From an uncultured Oscillospiraceae bacterium (GTDB lineage: Bacteria; Bacillota; Clostridia; Oscillospirales; Oscillospiraceae): DNA of 64,000 nt. Positions 41,116 to 49,868 of the stretch are shown in pieces. The notes beneath the pieces were generated by a model. That model did no database searches and had not been told where the DNA came from. It saw only the letters and a list, made by a program, of their open reading frames with translations. The position numbers and the translations under genes are program-made. The stretch lies in the NCBI GenBank assembly GCA_934667815.1, contig CAKUMO010000005.1, positions 26,104 through 90,103 on the forward strand, read 5' to 3'. Numbering within the stretch: position 1 is the first letter of the stretch; every line of letters starts with the position of its first letter.

Positions 41116-42864
41116 TCAGGATTCCGACTCGGGCAGGCGGTACTTTTCCTTGTAATCGCGGTAGACCTCGGCAAACTCGTGGCTGCCGGTCTCCTTGACC
41201 GCATTCAGGTACTCGTGCGTGCCGAAGCTGCCCGCGTGCGTCTCGATCAGCGCGACGGCGATATTCGAGCAGTGGTCGGAGACGCGCTCGTAATTCGTCA
41301 GCAGGTCGGACAGGACAAAGCCCATCTCGATTGTGCACACGCCCGATTGCAGACGCTCGATGTGTGCGCTCTTGGCCTCTGCGATCAGCAGGTCAATGAC
41401 CTGCTCCAGCGGCTCGACGCGGCGTGCCTGCTCCAGATTCTCCTCGCAGAAGGAATCGATGGTCAGGTTCAGAATGTCAATCAGTGCGTCGGTAAGGTTG
41501 CACAGCTCCTTCTGCGCCTGCGGCGAGAAGGTGATTTTTTTGTCATGGATCTCCTCGGCACTGCGCAGCAAATTCACCGCGTGGTCGCCAAGACGCTCAA
41601 GGTCGCCGATGGTGTGCAGCATCTTGGAGACCTCCTGCGAGTCCTTCTCAGACAGCGACCGCCGCGCGAGCTTAACAAGGAACGTGCCGAGCTTGTCCTC
41701 GTACATATCAAGATCGTCCTCGTGCTTCAGGATCGCCTGCGCGGCTTTTTCGTCATAATTGTGCAGCAGACTGATGGCCGAAACGATGGTCTCGCGGGCG
41801 ATGCGCGCCATTTTGTTCGTGCGGGAATCGGCCTCGGCCACGGCAACGGAGACGGTGGAGAGCAGACGCTCGTCCAAAAATTCGGTTGTCTCGGTCGCCT
41901 TCGACGGACGCACGAGGAGGTTGGTCAGACGCTCCAGGTGCTTCCAGAACGGGAACAGGATCACGGTATTGACCACGTTAAAGACCGTGTGGATCATGGC
42001 GACACCGAAGATCGTGACCTCGCTGTCGATAAAATCAAAGTTAAAGATCAGACTCGCACCGTAGAACAGGCTCATGCACACGACGGTGCCGATGATCTTA
42101 ATAATAATATGGGCGATGGCGACCTTTTTCGCGTTCTTATTGACGCCCATGCTGGAAATGAGCGCGGTAACGCAGGTGCCGATGTTTGCGCCGAGCACCA
42201 GCGGGATCGCCATGTTATAGGTGATCTTTCCGGAGAGCGCAAGGTTCTGGACGATACTGATCGTACCGGCGGAGCTTTGAATGATGCCGGTGAAAACGGT
42301 GGAGACCAGCACTGCCACGAGCGGATTGTCAAAGGCCGTGAGCAGCTTGGTGAAGCTGGGTGATTCCTGAAGGGTCTGAACAGAATTGCCCATCATGACC
42401 ATGCCGTACATCAAAATCGCAAAGCCAAGCAGGATTTTGCCCAGATCCTGACGGCGCGGCTTCTTGCTCAGGATCAGCATGGCAATGCCGATGAAGGCGA
42501 CGACGGGCGCGAAATTCTCCGGCTTGAGCATGGAGATCACGCCCTCGCCGGAAATGCCGGACAGGGAGGTAATCCACGTGGTGACGGTGGTGCCGATGTT
42601 CGAGCCCATGATGACACCGATGGTCTGGCCGAACTGCATGATGCCGGAGTTGACCAAGCCGACCAGCATGACCGTCATGGCAGACGAGGACTGGATCGCG
42701 ATGGTGATGACAAAGCCCAGCAGCATCGCCATCCAGCGGTTGCCGGTGATCTTTTTCAGCGAATGCTCCAGAGAGCCGCCGGCGACCTTGCGCAGGCCGT
42801 CGGACATGACGTTCATTCCAAAGAGGAAAAAGGCAAGCCCGCCGAGAAGCAGAAGAACATCCAT
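41116..42864 (-). CDS. Na+/phosphate symporter with PhoU-like C-terminal domain
   Basis: 582 residues. Two inverted NptA repeats carry the QSSSA motif in ITIAIQSSSAMTVMLVGLV and its partner TGIIQSSAGTISIVQNLA, with GSNIGTTVTTW and GANIGTCVTALI in the neighbouring helices. From about residue 350 the protein is soluble and helical with two PhoU-like repeats (EDKLGTFLVKLARRSLSEKD, DLERLGDHAVNLL, NYERVSDHCSNIA). It should import phosphate with Na+. The ATG at 42864 follows GGAG by 8 nt; a TTG at 42897 is an alternative. Confidence 0.93.
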   Translation of the reverse strand: MDVLLLLGGLAFFLFGMNVMSDGLRKVAGGSLEHSLKKITGNRWMAMLLGFVITIAIQSSSAMTVMLVGLVNSGIMQFGQTIGVIMGSNIGTTVTTWITSLSGISGEGVISMLKPENFAPVVAFIGIAMLILSKKPRRQDLGKILLGFAILMYGMVMMGNSVQTLQESPSFTKLLTAFDNPLVAVLVSTVFTGIIQSSAGTISIVQNLALSGKITYNMAIPLVLGANIGTCVTALISSMGVNKNAKKVAIAHIIIKIIGTVVCMSLFYGASLIFNFDFIDSEVTIFGVAMIHTVFNVVNTVILFPFWKHLERLTNLLVRPSKATETTEFLDERLLSTVSVAVAEADSRTNKMARIARETIVSAISLLHNYDEKAAQAILKHEDDLDMYEDKLGTFLVKLARRSLSEKDSQEVSKMLHTIGDLERLGDHAVNLLRSAEEIHDKKITFSPQAQKELCNLTDALIDILNLTIDSFCEENLEQARRVEPLEQVIDLLIAEAKSAHIERLQSGVCTIEMGFVLSDLLTNYERVSDHCSNIAVALIETHAGSFGTHEYLNAVKETGSHEFAEVYRDYKEKYRLPESES

Positions 42865-42911
42865 GCCGTAATCTCCAATTCTGTTTTTAGGACGCAAACG
42901 TCCTCATTTAT

Positions 42912-42940
42912 ACTCTAAGGGGGAATGCGCATAAAGTCAA
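42912..42940 (-). promoter_or_regulatory. Predicted promoter of the Na/Pi symporter gene
   Basis: TTGACT (42940-42935), 17-bp spacer, TAGAGT (42917-42912), minus strand. No Pho-box-like repeats were noticed. Confidence 0.5.
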
Positions 42941-43037
42941 CCCTTTCTTCCGTAATTTCGGCAAGATTCTTCATCCTGCACAAAAACTCCGCCAGCGCAT
43001 CGGGATTTTTGTGCCATGCCACCGCTGCAGCACGGAC

Positions 43038-43066
43038 TTGACGGATGTCGGCTTTTGGTATAAAAT
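43038..43066 (+). promoter_or_regulatory. Promoter of the queT operon
   Basis: TTGACG (43038-43043), 17-bp spacer, TAAAAT (43061-43066) with an upstream TTGG. It places the start near 43073, just before the pseudoknot. Confidence 0.6.
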
Positions 43067-43081
43067 AGGTATCGCCGCAGG

Positions 43082-43156
43082 CAGACAGTTCGAAACCATC
43101 CTGTCGTAAAATAAAACTATGGGCCGGGCATGCGTTTTATGTATGTCCACGTCCGG
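43082..43156 (+). promoter_or_regulatory. Candidate preQ1 riboswitch (preQ1-III-like pseudoknot) in the queT leader
   Basis: P1 GACAG (43084-43088) pairs with CTGTC (43101-43105). CCAT in its loop (43096-43099) can pair with ATGG (43119-43122) beyond an A-rich strand (GTAAAATAAAACT), giving an H-type pseudoknot. An 8-bp helix follows (43126-43133 with 43141-43148, two G-U pairs) just before the ribosome site and ATG. A compact pseudoknot plus a side helix ahead of queT is what is known for preQ1-III RNAs of Ruminococcaceae. The class assignment is from memory of the architecture, not from a covariance search. Confidence 0.6.
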
Positions 43157-43170
43157 AAACGGAGAAAACT

Positions 43171-43686
43171 ATGAAAGCAAAAAATCTCGCACGCGGTGCA
43201 ATCATCGCCGCCATGTACACCGTCTTGACCTATCTGCAAAACTTCCTGCTGCCCGATTCCGCCTCCGCCGCGATCCAGTTCCGTGCATCCGAGGCGCTGT
43301 GCGTCCTCGCGCTGTTCACGCCGGACGCAATTTGGGGGCTGTCGCTGGGCTGTCTGCTGTTCAACATTTCCTATGCGGGCGCCATGCCCATGGACTGGCT
43401 GATCGGCACGGCCGCAACTGCACTGGCCACGCTCATGATGTACCGCCTGCGCAGAATCCGTGTGTTCCGCGTGCCGCTGCCCGCGCTGCTGATGCCGGCG
43501 GCCTTTAATGCGGTCTTTGTCGGCTCGGAGCTGTCGGTGTATTTTCAGGGCACGTCGCTGCCGCTGAACATGCTCTATGTCGCCATCGGCGAGCTTGCGG
43601 TGCTGCTGACGCTGGGCGTGGCGCTCTATTTTGGTCTCACGGCACGCGGTCTGAACCGCAGACTGTTCCCGGAGGAGCAGGCGTGA
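43171..43686 (+). CDS. queT: QueT family queuosine-precursor transporter (ECF S component)
   Basis: 171 residues, about six membrane helices. The QueT signature is clear: GAIIAAMYTVLTYLQNFLLP, AAIQFRASEALCVLALFTP, AIWGLSLGCLLFN and LPALLMPAAFNAVFVGSEL. It should take up a 7-deazaguanine precursor with the shared ECF energiser. ACGGAG precedes the ATG. It is the first gene of a three-gene operon with overlapping stop/start codons. Confidence 0.88.
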   Translation: MKAKNLARGAIIAAMYTVLTYLQNFLLPDSASAAIQFRASEALCVLALFTPDAIWGLSLGCLLFNISYAGAMPMDWLIGTAATALATLMMYRLRRIRVFRVPLPALLMPAAFNAVFVGSELSVYFQGTSLPLNMLYVAIGELAVLLTLGVALYFGLTARGLNRRLFPEEQA

Positions 43687-44177
43687 GATCCGGCCGCAGG
43701 CTGGCTCTGTGCGCAATCCTTGCAGCCGCTGCGCTGACGATTTTTGTGCTTGAGGCACAAATTCCCCTGCCCTTCACCGCACCGGGCATGAAGCTCGGCC
43801 TGAGCAACCTCATCACGCTCTATGCGCTCTTTGCCCTCGGGTGGAGGGAGGCGCTGGCGATTCTGCTTGTGCGCATCGTGCTGGGCAATGTGTTCGCCGG
43901 GAACCTGATGGCGGTTGCCTATTCGCTGGCGGGCGGGCTTCTGAGCTTTGCGGTCATGGCGCTCCTGCGCCGGATCGTGACAAACAAACAGGTCTGGGTC
44001 TGCGGCACGGCGGGCGGCATCGCCCACAACCTCGGCCAGCTCGGCGCGGCCGCGCTGATTGCCGAAACGCCCGGACTTCTGGCCTATCTTCCGGCACTGA
44101 TCTTGTTCGGAATGGCGGCAGGCGCGTTCACCGGCCTGTGCGCCCAGCTTCTTCTGGAAAGGATACGAATCAAATGA
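43683..44177 (+). CDS. Gx transporter family protein (Hpre_diP_synt_I type)
   Basis: 164 residues, hydrophobic, five to six helices. PGMKLGLSNLITLYALFALGW and LGNVFAGNLMAVAYSLAGG are the Gx/heptaprenyl-diphosphate-synthase-component-I signatures, with GGIAHNLGQLGAA later. The family is now viewed as ECF-type S components of unknown substrate, often coupled to ApbE/FMN genes. It starts at GTG 43683 overlapping the queT stop, with GGAGGAG 7 nt before. Confidence 0.82.
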   Translation: MRSGRRLALCAILAAAALTIFVLEAQIPLPFTAPGMKLGLSNLITLYALFALGWREALAILLVRIVLGNVFAGNLMAVAYSLAGGLLSFAVMALLRRIVTNKQVWVCGTAGGIAHNLGQLGAAALIAETPGLLAYLPALILFGMAAGAFTGLCAQLLLERIRIK

Positions 44178-44602
44178 GAGAATTGGAACGAGCCGTCGGG
44201 CTTCTGCAAAAAGGCGAATATACCTGCGTGATCTGCGACCGCGACCGCGTGCTCACGAGCACGAAAAAGGGCATCGCGCCGCTTTTGGAGCGCATCACGG
44301 CGGGCGAAGATCTGCACGGTGCGTGCGTGGCCGATCATGTGATCGGGCGTGCGGCAGCGCTGCTGCTCATCCATGCGGGCGCAAGCGCGGTCTACGGCGA
44401 GATTTTGTCGGAAAAGGCCGCCCAGCTTCTCAAAAAGCACGGCCTGCGCGTGCAGTACGGCACACTGGTGCCGGAGATCCGCAACCGCGACAACACCGGT
44501 CCCTGCCCCATGGAGCAGGCGGTCGCGGAGATCGACGACCCGGCGCAGGCCGCTCCCGCGCTTGCGGCCAAGCTCGCCGCCCTCCGCAGCGGGAAGGCGT
44601 GA
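44174..44602 (+). CDS. DUF1893 family protein
   Basis: 142 residues, soluble. YTCVICDRDRVLTSTKKGIAPLL and DHVIGRAAALLLIHAGASAVYGEILSE fit DUF1893, a small alpha/beta family related to cytidine-deaminase-like folds. It keeps two potential ligands (CVIC) but no obvious zinc site. The ATG overlaps the Gx transporter stop. Function unknown; its place in a queT operon hints at nucleobase metabolism, as inference. Confidence 0.8.
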   Translation: MRELERAVGLLQKGEYTCVICDRDRVLTSTKKGIAPLLERITAGEDLHGACVADHVIGRAAALLLIHAGASAVYGEILSEKAAQLLKKHGLRVQYGTLVPEIRNRDNTGPCPMEQAVAEIDDPAQAAPALAAKLAALRSGKA

Positions 44603-44685
44603 TTTTTGCAAGTCTCGCCCGCACGGCGATTGCTTCTGTATAACCCAGCACTACGCACCCGCTGCCGGTGTCTGCCAATACAGGC

Positions 44686-44725
44686 CTGCCCGCAGGGTCA
44701 CGGCACCTCGTGACCCTGCGGGCAG
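44686..44725 (+). terminator. Terminator of the queT operon
   Basis: A 17-bp perfect stem (44686-44702 with 44709-44725) followed by a T-rich stretch. Confidence 0.85.
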
Positions 44726-44790
44726 ACTTCTTATTTTTAATGACGGCTGCTGCCTATTCACGAATGACTTTTGCAGGTGCAGCAGTCTGT

Positions 44791-45822
44791 CTACGCGAGC
44801 TTTTCGCGCAGGCGGGCGATGTTACGGCGCGGCTCGTCGATCATTTCGCCCTCGTCCTCATTCCAGTCCGAACGGGCGATCTCGATGACCTTCTCGTACC
44901 AGCCGATCGCCTCGCCGTAATTTCCGCGCAGCTCGGCAAGCTGTGCCAACGCCTCGGCGGCATCCACGTAGCGCGGCTGCATCCGCTCGAGCGCATTCAT
45001 AAAGCCCTCCCGCGCCTCGTCGTAGCGGCACAGGAACGCAAGCTGACTCGCACGCGCGAAGTGCGCAAAGCCGTTGTCCGGAAATTCCTCGATCATCCTC
45101 TGCCACTGCGTCAGCGCCTCGTCAGGCTTTCCCTCGGCGCGCAGGATCATGCCGAGGTACATCGCGGTATGATAGGAATGACGCACGCGATCCATTTTCG
45201 TCAGAACCTCCCGCGCTTCGGCGCAGCGTCCGTCGGCGAGCAGCAGGTCGAGCAGCCATTGATAGCCGAAGGGATCGTCCGGATGCGCCGCGACGAACTC
45301 CTTATAAAACTCGATCAGCCGCGCATGATTGGCAAAATTCCAGTCAAAATAAGCGCCGTTTTCCGCATCAAACACCGCATGGTGCGCGTCGCTGTCCTCG
45401 GGCAGCAGCGTCAGCGCCTTGCGCGCAAGCGGCGCGGCGTGCTCGTGAAATTCGCGGGCACGCTTGTTGTAGAGCGCCGCCAGCAGCAGCGTTGCGCGGC
45501 TCTGCCGCTCCGGCTCAAGGCATTTTTCCTTGAGAAAGCGTTCTTCGTTTTCAAACTCCTGCTGCGTGAGGAAGCGTTTGTCCCACAGCATGTTGTCGAT
45601 GCGTTCCATGCGCCTGTCGTCGGTCAGGGAAAACAGCGCATCGATGGAGGTACCCAGTGCGACCGACAGCTCCGGCAGGAGCTGGATATCCGGCATGCTT
45701 GTGCCGGACTCCCATTTGGAGACGGCCTGCGGCGTGACAGAGAGCTTTTGCGCAAGCTGCTCCTGCGTCAGTCCGGCACTGTGGCGCAGGGATTTGATCT
45801 TCTTTCCGAGGTCGATGGTCAT
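44791..45822 (-). CDS. XRE-family regulator with TPR-like sensor domain
   Basis: 343 residues. The N-terminal HTH (6-60) reads IKSLRHSAGLTQEQLAQKLSV and TPQAVSKWESGTSMPDIQLL. The rest (about 90-340) is helical with TPR-like repeats (for example GYQWLLDLLLADGRCAEAREVL and AMYLGMILRAEGKPDEALTQW). This is the layout of regulators that sense a peptide or protein partner, and no peptide gene is evident nearby. It has its own promoter at 45859-45887. Confidence 0.88.
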   Translation of the reverse strand: MTIDLGKKIKSLRHSAGLTQEQLAQKLSVTPQAVSKWESGTSMPDIQLLPELSVALGTSIDALFSLTDDRRMERIDNMLWDKRFLTQQEFENEERFLKEKCLEPERQSRATLLLAALYNKRAREFHEHAAPLARKALTLLPEDSDAHHAVFDAENGAYFDWNFANHARLIEFYKEFVAAHPDDPFGYQWLLDLLLADGRCAEAREVLTKMDRVRHSYHTAMYLGMILRAEGKPDEALTQWQRMIEEFPDNGFAHFARASQLAFLCRYDEAREGFMNALERMQPRYVDAAEALAQLAELRGNYGEAIGWYEKVIEIARSDWNEDEGEMIDEPRRNIARLREKLA

Positions 45823-45858
45823 TTTTAGAATCCATCCTTTCCGTTTCGTTCTGCGTCC

Positions 45859-45887
45859 AGTATATCACCGGCAGCACGGCCTGCCAA
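45859..45887 (-). promoter_or_regulatory. Promoter of the XRE/TPR gene
   Basis: TTGGCA (45887-45882), 17-bp spacer, TATACT (45864-45859), minus strand. Confidence 0.65.
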
Positions 45888-45931
45888 TGACCGGGGCGTT
45901 GACCGCGCCAGAGCCGCAGTTGAGTAAAAAA

Positions 45932-45956
45932 GCCCGTGCGGCAAAGCCGCCCGGGC
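45932..45956 (-). terminator. Terminator after the 154-residue membrane protein gene
   Basis: Stem GCCCG-GCGGC with a 3-nt loop and one mismatch; on the minus strand it is followed by TTTTTT. Confidence 0.8.
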
Positions 45957-45961
45957 AAGAT

Positions 45962-46426
45962 TTAGCCTTGTTGCTTTCTTTCTTTTTCCTGCCGAAGGGC
46001 AAGACAGGACTGCTCCATACGATGGTAGGTCATCAAGCGGCCGAGCCAGCCGACGACCGTCATACCGAAGCCGATCCAGCAGGTCAAAACGACCCACGGA
46101 TTGCTCAAAAGCATGCCGCACAGCACCATGACCAGCGATGCCAGTAGCGTCAGCACTCCCAGCCGCCAGAACCATTTTGTTCCCAAACGCAGGAACCGCA
46201 TCTTCTTTGACGGGACGGGCGCCTGTGCCGAGCGCAGCAGCATTCGCTCCCGCGCAGTAATCAGCGCGACATTCGCGCCTTGCAGCAGAAGATAGAGATA
46301 GACCGCTTCTTTCCCGATGACGGTGCTGAAGCCGAAGCCGACGAACAGGCACATCACCGCAACCATCCCCAGTCCGCCCGTAGCCAGACACACCGACAGC
46401 CGCAGCAGCCAATTCTTCTGTTTCAT
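45962..46426 (-). CDS. Small integral membrane protein, unknown
   Basis: 154 residues with four predicted helices: 9-30, 37-56, 88-108 and 110-128. Between the second and third is a basic cytoplasmic loop (PVPSKKMRFLRLGTKW), and the tail is charged (RQEKERKQQG). I do not recognise a family. It has a good promoter (TTGCAT-N17-TATAAT at 46480-46452, minus strand) and its own terminator. Confidence 0.65.
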   Translation of the reverse strand: MKQKNWLLRLSVCLATGGLGMVAVMCLFVGFGFSTVIGKEAVYLYLLLQGANVALITARERMLLRSAQAPVPSKKMRFLRLGTKWFWRLGVLTLLASLVMVLCGMLLSNPWVVLTCWIGFGMTVVGWLGRLMTYHRMEQSCLALRQEKERKQQG

Positions 46427-46451
46427 TCACACACCTCCCAATCGTCTGGAC

Positions 46452-46480
46452 ATTATACCGTACAAGCGCGAAAAATGCAA
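46452..46480 (-). promoter_or_regulatory. Promoter of the small membrane protein gene
   Basis: TTGCAT (46480-46475), 17-bp spacer, TATAAT (46457-46452), minus strand. Confidence 0.75.
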
Positions 46481-46483
46481 GCC

Positions 46484-47302
46484 TTAATGACAGTACGGGC
46501 AGGCGGTGTAGCCGCGCGAAATGGCCAGATTCACGCTGAAGGCCCAGTAGCTCTCGGCCTTGAAATGCGAACAGCTATATACATGATAATACCCCGTGCC
46601 GTCGTTTTCGATAAAGGCAATGTGTGCATCGACAAAATCCGACTTACGGATCAGGCGATCGCGTTCCTTCGTGACGGCAGAAAGCTGCGAGGTCAGATCC
46701 TCGGCCTTCGTGACCCATGTGTCCAGCTCACGGGAAAGATCGGTGTTTTCCTCCAGAAGCCGCAGATTTTCATCCTGCATTGCCTTGGCGCTTTGCTCGG
46801 ATTCGTCGGACTCAATGCGGTAGAGATTCAGCTCCTGCTCGAGCTTGGAAATGGTGCGCTCACGCTCGGCAAGATCCTGCCGTGCGGTGGAAAGCGCGTC
46901 GCGCGTGTCCACCAGCTCGACCTGCATCTGCCCAACCTCCACGGCGCGGCGATCCAGCTCCTCCTCCTGCGCGCGCAGGCGGTTGCGCTCGACCTGAAAT
47001 TTTCCGAAATAAAAATACACGCCGTAACCGCACACGCCGAGCAGCAGAACACAAAAGATCGCCAGCAGCGTCACGGCGGCGGTCAGGCCGCGCAGGCGGC
47101 GGCGGAAAACCGCGCTGGCCTTTTTCTGCGCAGGCTTCTGCGGTGCGGGCGCAGCGCCGGGCTGCTCCGCACGCTGCGCAGGCAGGACGATATGCTTATT
47201 CATATAGGCCGATTCCTGCAAGGGTTCATCGACAACGCCCGCACAGGCTTCGCAGAACATCTGCCCTTCCGGAATGCGGCGTCCGCAGCGGATACAGTTC
47301 AT
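46484..47302 (-). CDS. Zinc-ribbon, single-span, coiled-coil protein of unknown function
   Basis: 272 residues. It has an N-terminal zinc ribbon (CIRCGRRIPEGQMFCEAC), a Pro/Ala/Lys linker, and one membrane helix (about 70-98, LTAAVTLLAIFCVLLLGVCGYG). A coiled coil of about 110 residues (105-215) follows, then a compact C-terminal domain with YSCSHFKAESYW and GYTACPYCH, a second cysteine/histidine cluster probably outside the cell. The ATG at 47302 follows AAGGAG by 8 nt. The cysteine-flanked ends joined by a coiled coil suggest a scaffold or sensor. Confidence 0.72.
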   Translation of the reverse strand: MNCIRCGRRIPEGQMFCEACAGVVDEPLQESAYMNKHIVLPAQRAEQPGAAPAPQKPAQKKASAVFRRRLRGLTAAVTLLAIFCVLLLGVCGYGVYFYFGKFQVERNRLRAQEEELDRRAVEVGQMQVELVDTRDALSTARQDLAERERTISKLEQELNLYRIESDESEQSAKAMQDENLRLLEENTDLSRELDTWVTKAEDLTSQLSAVTKERDRLIRKSDFVDAHIAFIENDGTGYYHVYSCSHFKAESYWAFSVNLAISRGYTACPYCH

Positions 47303-47385
47303 GACCGTCGCTCCTTTGTGTTTTTGTCTTTCTCTTATTTTACAACAAATTTCGCCCGGTGTAAAGGCGGTTTTCTCTCCCTGTA

Positions 47386-47425
47386 ACAACAAACGCAGAG
47401 CCGTTTCCTGCTCTGCGTTTGTTGT
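47386..47425 (-). terminator. Terminator after the diacylglycerol-kinase-like gene
   Basis: A 15-bp perfect stem (47386-47400 with 47411-47425) 48 bp past the stop. Confidence 0.75.
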
Positions 47426-47473
47426 GATATTCCGGGCGTTCGCCCGCGATGCAGCCGCAAAGGCAGCGATTTC

Positions 47474-48346
47474 TTACACCGCAGCCGGGACTTTGCTCGA
47501 AACGCTGTACTCCGTGACGCCGAGGACGGTCTCGCCGTCGATCTGCAAGGCGCAGGGACGGTCAAACTTGACGGTGATCTCGTGACCGGTCAGTACCTCA
47601 ACCATCTCCTTGTGCTTGACGTGTTCGCCCTTGAAGATGGACGGGAACACGATGAGCGTCTTGAGCTTGCCGGAGCCGTACATCACGACCACCGACTGCT
47701 CACGCGCAGCATTGAGCCGATCCTGCGCGGGCGCGACCTCCATGCCGCCGCCGTAGTAGCGGCCGTTCATCGTCGGGGCAAGCCAGACCTTGCGGTATGT
47801 ATGCGAAACACTGTCCACGATAACCTCGGCGTTGGCCGGATGGTAGTGGAACAGCAGGCCCTTGATGGCAATGGCCGTGTAGTTGACGGGCTTTGTGCTT
47901 GTCGCACGCAGCTTGTCGCCCACCTCGCAGCAGTAGCCGTCGATGCCGTAGCCGATGCCGTTGAGGAAGCGGCAGGTGCGGCCCTTGACCGTCACCGTGG
48001 GCAGATTCTCAAGATATTTTTTAATGGAAAACGGCTCGGCGCCCTTTTCTTTTCCGAGATCATGTAAAAAGTCGTTTCCACTGCCGATGCCGAAGTATAA
48101 TAATTCATTTGGGATACCGACGCCCGCAGTGTCGTTGAGGAAACGGTTGAGCGTGCCGTCGCCGCCGCAGAGAACGACGTTCGTGTCGGACTCGATGGAG
48201 CGGAAAAAGTCCTCGTAGCTTGCGATCTCGGTCATATTGTGATAGACGAGGGTCTCGTCGGAGAGAAGCGCATCCAGGCGGTGCGCCTCCTGCTCGCCGT
48301 TGCCATTGCCTGCATAAGGATTGAACAGAATATGGTAAGTTGCCAT
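47474..48346 (-). CDS. Diacylglycerol/lipid kinase family protein
   Basis: 290 residues. The DAGK catalytic domain shows ILFNPYAGNGNGEQEA, VVLCGGDGTLNRFLND (GGDGT ATP motif) and YFGIGSGNDFLHDLG. The C-terminal domain has FLNGIGYGIDGYCCE and MNGRYYGGGMEVAP. It resembles DgkB/YegS-type lipid kinases that recycle diacylglycerol or phosphorylate other lipids. Monocistronic, with promoter TTGCGT-N18-TATAAT (48417-48388, minus strand). Confidence 0.9.
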   Translation of the reverse strand: MATYHILFNPYAGNGNGEQEAHRLDALLSDETLVYHNMTEIASYEDFFRSIESDTNVVLCGGDGTLNRFLNDTAGVGIPNELLYFGIGSGNDFLHDLGKEKGAEPFSIKKYLENLPTVTVKGRTCRFLNGIGYGIDGYCCEVGDKLRATSTKPVNYTAIAIKGLLFHYHPANAEVIVDSVSHTYRKVWLAPTMNGRYYGGGMEVAPAQDRLNAAREQSVVVMYGSGKLKTLIVFPSIFKGEHVKHKEMVEVLTGHEITVKFDRPCALQIDGETVLGVTEYSVSSKVPAAV

Positions 48347-48387
48347 GTTTTCTCCCTCTTTCGCACTATTTTCGTCTTTTTTAGAAT

Positions 48388-48417
48388 ATTATAAGGTATC
48401 GCCGCGCGCGTACGCAA
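48388..48417 (-). promoter_or_regulatory. Promoter of the lipid kinase gene
   Basis: TTGCGT (48417-48412), 18-bp spacer, TATAAT (48393-48388), minus strand. Confidence 0.55.
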
Positions 48418-48481
48418 TGGTCATTTCGACATGTTTGCACAAAAAATCTGCGATTTCCGTCTCCCGCATGCAAATGTTTTC

Positions 48482-48509
48482 TTGACAACTGCGAAATTTG
48501 TGCTATGAT
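48482..48509 (+). promoter_or_regulatory. metK promoter
   Basis: TTGACA (48482-48487), 16-bp spacer ending in TGC, TATGAT (48504-48509). Confidence 0.8.
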
Positions 48510-48527
48510 AGTAACAAATTTCATAAC

Positions 48528-48660
48528 CTTATCGAGAGTGGCGGAGGGACTGGCCCGATGAAGCCCGACAACCTGCGTAAGCAAGGTGCCAATTCCAGCG
48601 ATTTGATCGACAGATGAGGACACAACCGCGTACCCTGTCGAAGAAGCAGGGTATTTTTTT
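48528..48660 (+). promoter_or_regulatory. SAM-I (S-box) riboswitch with terminator
   Basis: The conserved core is plain: CTTATCGAGAGTGGCGGAG, then ACTGGCCCGATGAAGCCC, GGTGCCAATTCC and AGATGAGG. A terminator hairpin (TACCCTG 48631-48637 with CAGGGTA 48647-48653) runs into seven Ts. SAM binding should favour the terminator and switch off metK and the aminotransferase gene behind it. Confidence 0.97.
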
Positions 48661-48689
48661 GTAAGGTTATGGAGAAAGGATGAAAAAAT

Positions 48690-49850
48690 ATGCAAAAAAG
48701 AATCTTCACCTCCGAGTCCGTAACCGAAGGACATCCCGATAAGGTCTGCGACCAGATCTCCGACGGCGTTCTGGATGCCATTTTGGTCAAGGACCCCAAC
48801 GCACGCGTCGCCTGTGAGTGCGCCGCAACCACCGGCATGGTCGTCGTCATGGGCGAAATTTCCACGAATTGCTATGTGGACATTCCCAAGGTCGCCCGCG
48901 AGACCATCTGCCGCATCGGCTATGACAAGCCGAAGGCCGGCTTTGACGGCCATTCCTGCGCCGTGCTCACCGCCATCGACGAGCAGTCCGGCGACATTGC
49001 CATGGGCGTCAACAGCTCCTATGACGAGGCTGACACCCTCGGCGCAGGCGATCAGGGCATGATGTTCGGCTTCGCCTGCGACGAAACGCCCGAGCTGATG
49101 CCCGCGCCCATCACCTTCGCCCACAAGCTCTCACAGCGTCTGGCCTCTGAGCGCAAGTCCGGTGCGCTGCCGTGGCTTCGTCCGGACGGCAAGAGTCAGG
49201 TCTCCGTGCAGTACGCCGAGGACGGCTCCGTCGAACGCATCGACACCGTCGTCGTCTCCACGCAGCACGACGAGGACATTGAGATCCATGACCTGCGCGA
49301 GGCCGTCATCGACCAGATCATCAAGCCCACCCTGCCCGGGCATTTGATCGACGCGGACACCAAGTTTTATGTCAACCCGACCGGACGATTCGTCATCGGC
49401 GGCCCGATGGGCGACTCCGGCCTGACCGGCCGCAAGATCATCGTAGACACCTACGGCGGCTACGCCGCCCACGGCGGCGGCGCGTTCTCCGGCAAGGACC
49501 CGACGAAGGTCGACCGCAGCGCGGCCTATATGGCGCGCTATGTTGCGAAGAACCTCGTCGCTGCCGGTCTGGCGAAGAAATGCCAGATTGAGCTGGCCTA
49601 CGCCATCGGCGTGGCGCATCCCGTGTCCGTGCTCGTTGAGAGCTACGGTACCGGAAAGCTCTCCGACGCAAGCCTGAGCGAGCTTGTCCGCCGCTGCTTT
49701 GATCTGCGCCCGGCTTCCATCATCAAGACGCTCGACCTGCGCCGCCCGATCTATCAGCAGGTCGCGGCCTACGGCCACTTCGGCCGCAGCGATCTCGACC
49801 TTCCGTGGGAAAAGACCGATGCCGTCGAAAAGCTGCTTTCCAACGCTTAA
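48690..49850 (+). CDS. metK: S-adenosylmethionine synthetase
   Basis: 386 residues, full length. Motifs: [20 protein letters not shown] at the N-terminus, the [12 protein letters not shown] hexapeptide region, [20 protein letters not shown], and [21 protein letters not shown]. It makes SAM from methionine and ATP. It is controlled by the SAM-I riboswitch just upstream and followed after 18 bp by an aminotransferase gene. Confidence 0.98.
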   Translation: MQKRIFTSESVTEGHPDKVCDQISDGVLDAILVKDPNARVACECAATTGMVVVMGEISTNCYVDIPKVARETICRIGYDKPKAGFDGHSCAVLTAIDEQSGDIAMGVNSSYDEADTLGAGDQGMMFGFACDETPELMPAPITFAHKLSQRLASERKSGALPWLRPDGKSQVSVQYAEDGSVERIDTVVVSTQHDEDIEIHDLREAVIDQIIKPTLPGHLIDADTKFYVNPTGRFVIGGPMGDSGLTGRKIIVDTYGGYAAHGGGAFSGKDPTKVDRSAAYMARYVAKNLVAAGLAKKCQIELAYAIGVAHPVSVLVESYGTGKLSDASLSELVRRCFDLRPASIIKTLDLRRPIYQQVAAYGHFGRSDLDLPWEKTDAVEKLLSNA

Positions 49851-49868
49851 TTCTCAGAGGTAATAGCC

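Noticed and set aside
43171..44602. queT operon as a biotin or riboflavin uptake unit
   Set aside because: The first gene carries QueT-specific motifs and a preQ1-like leader; BioY is already present at 1322.
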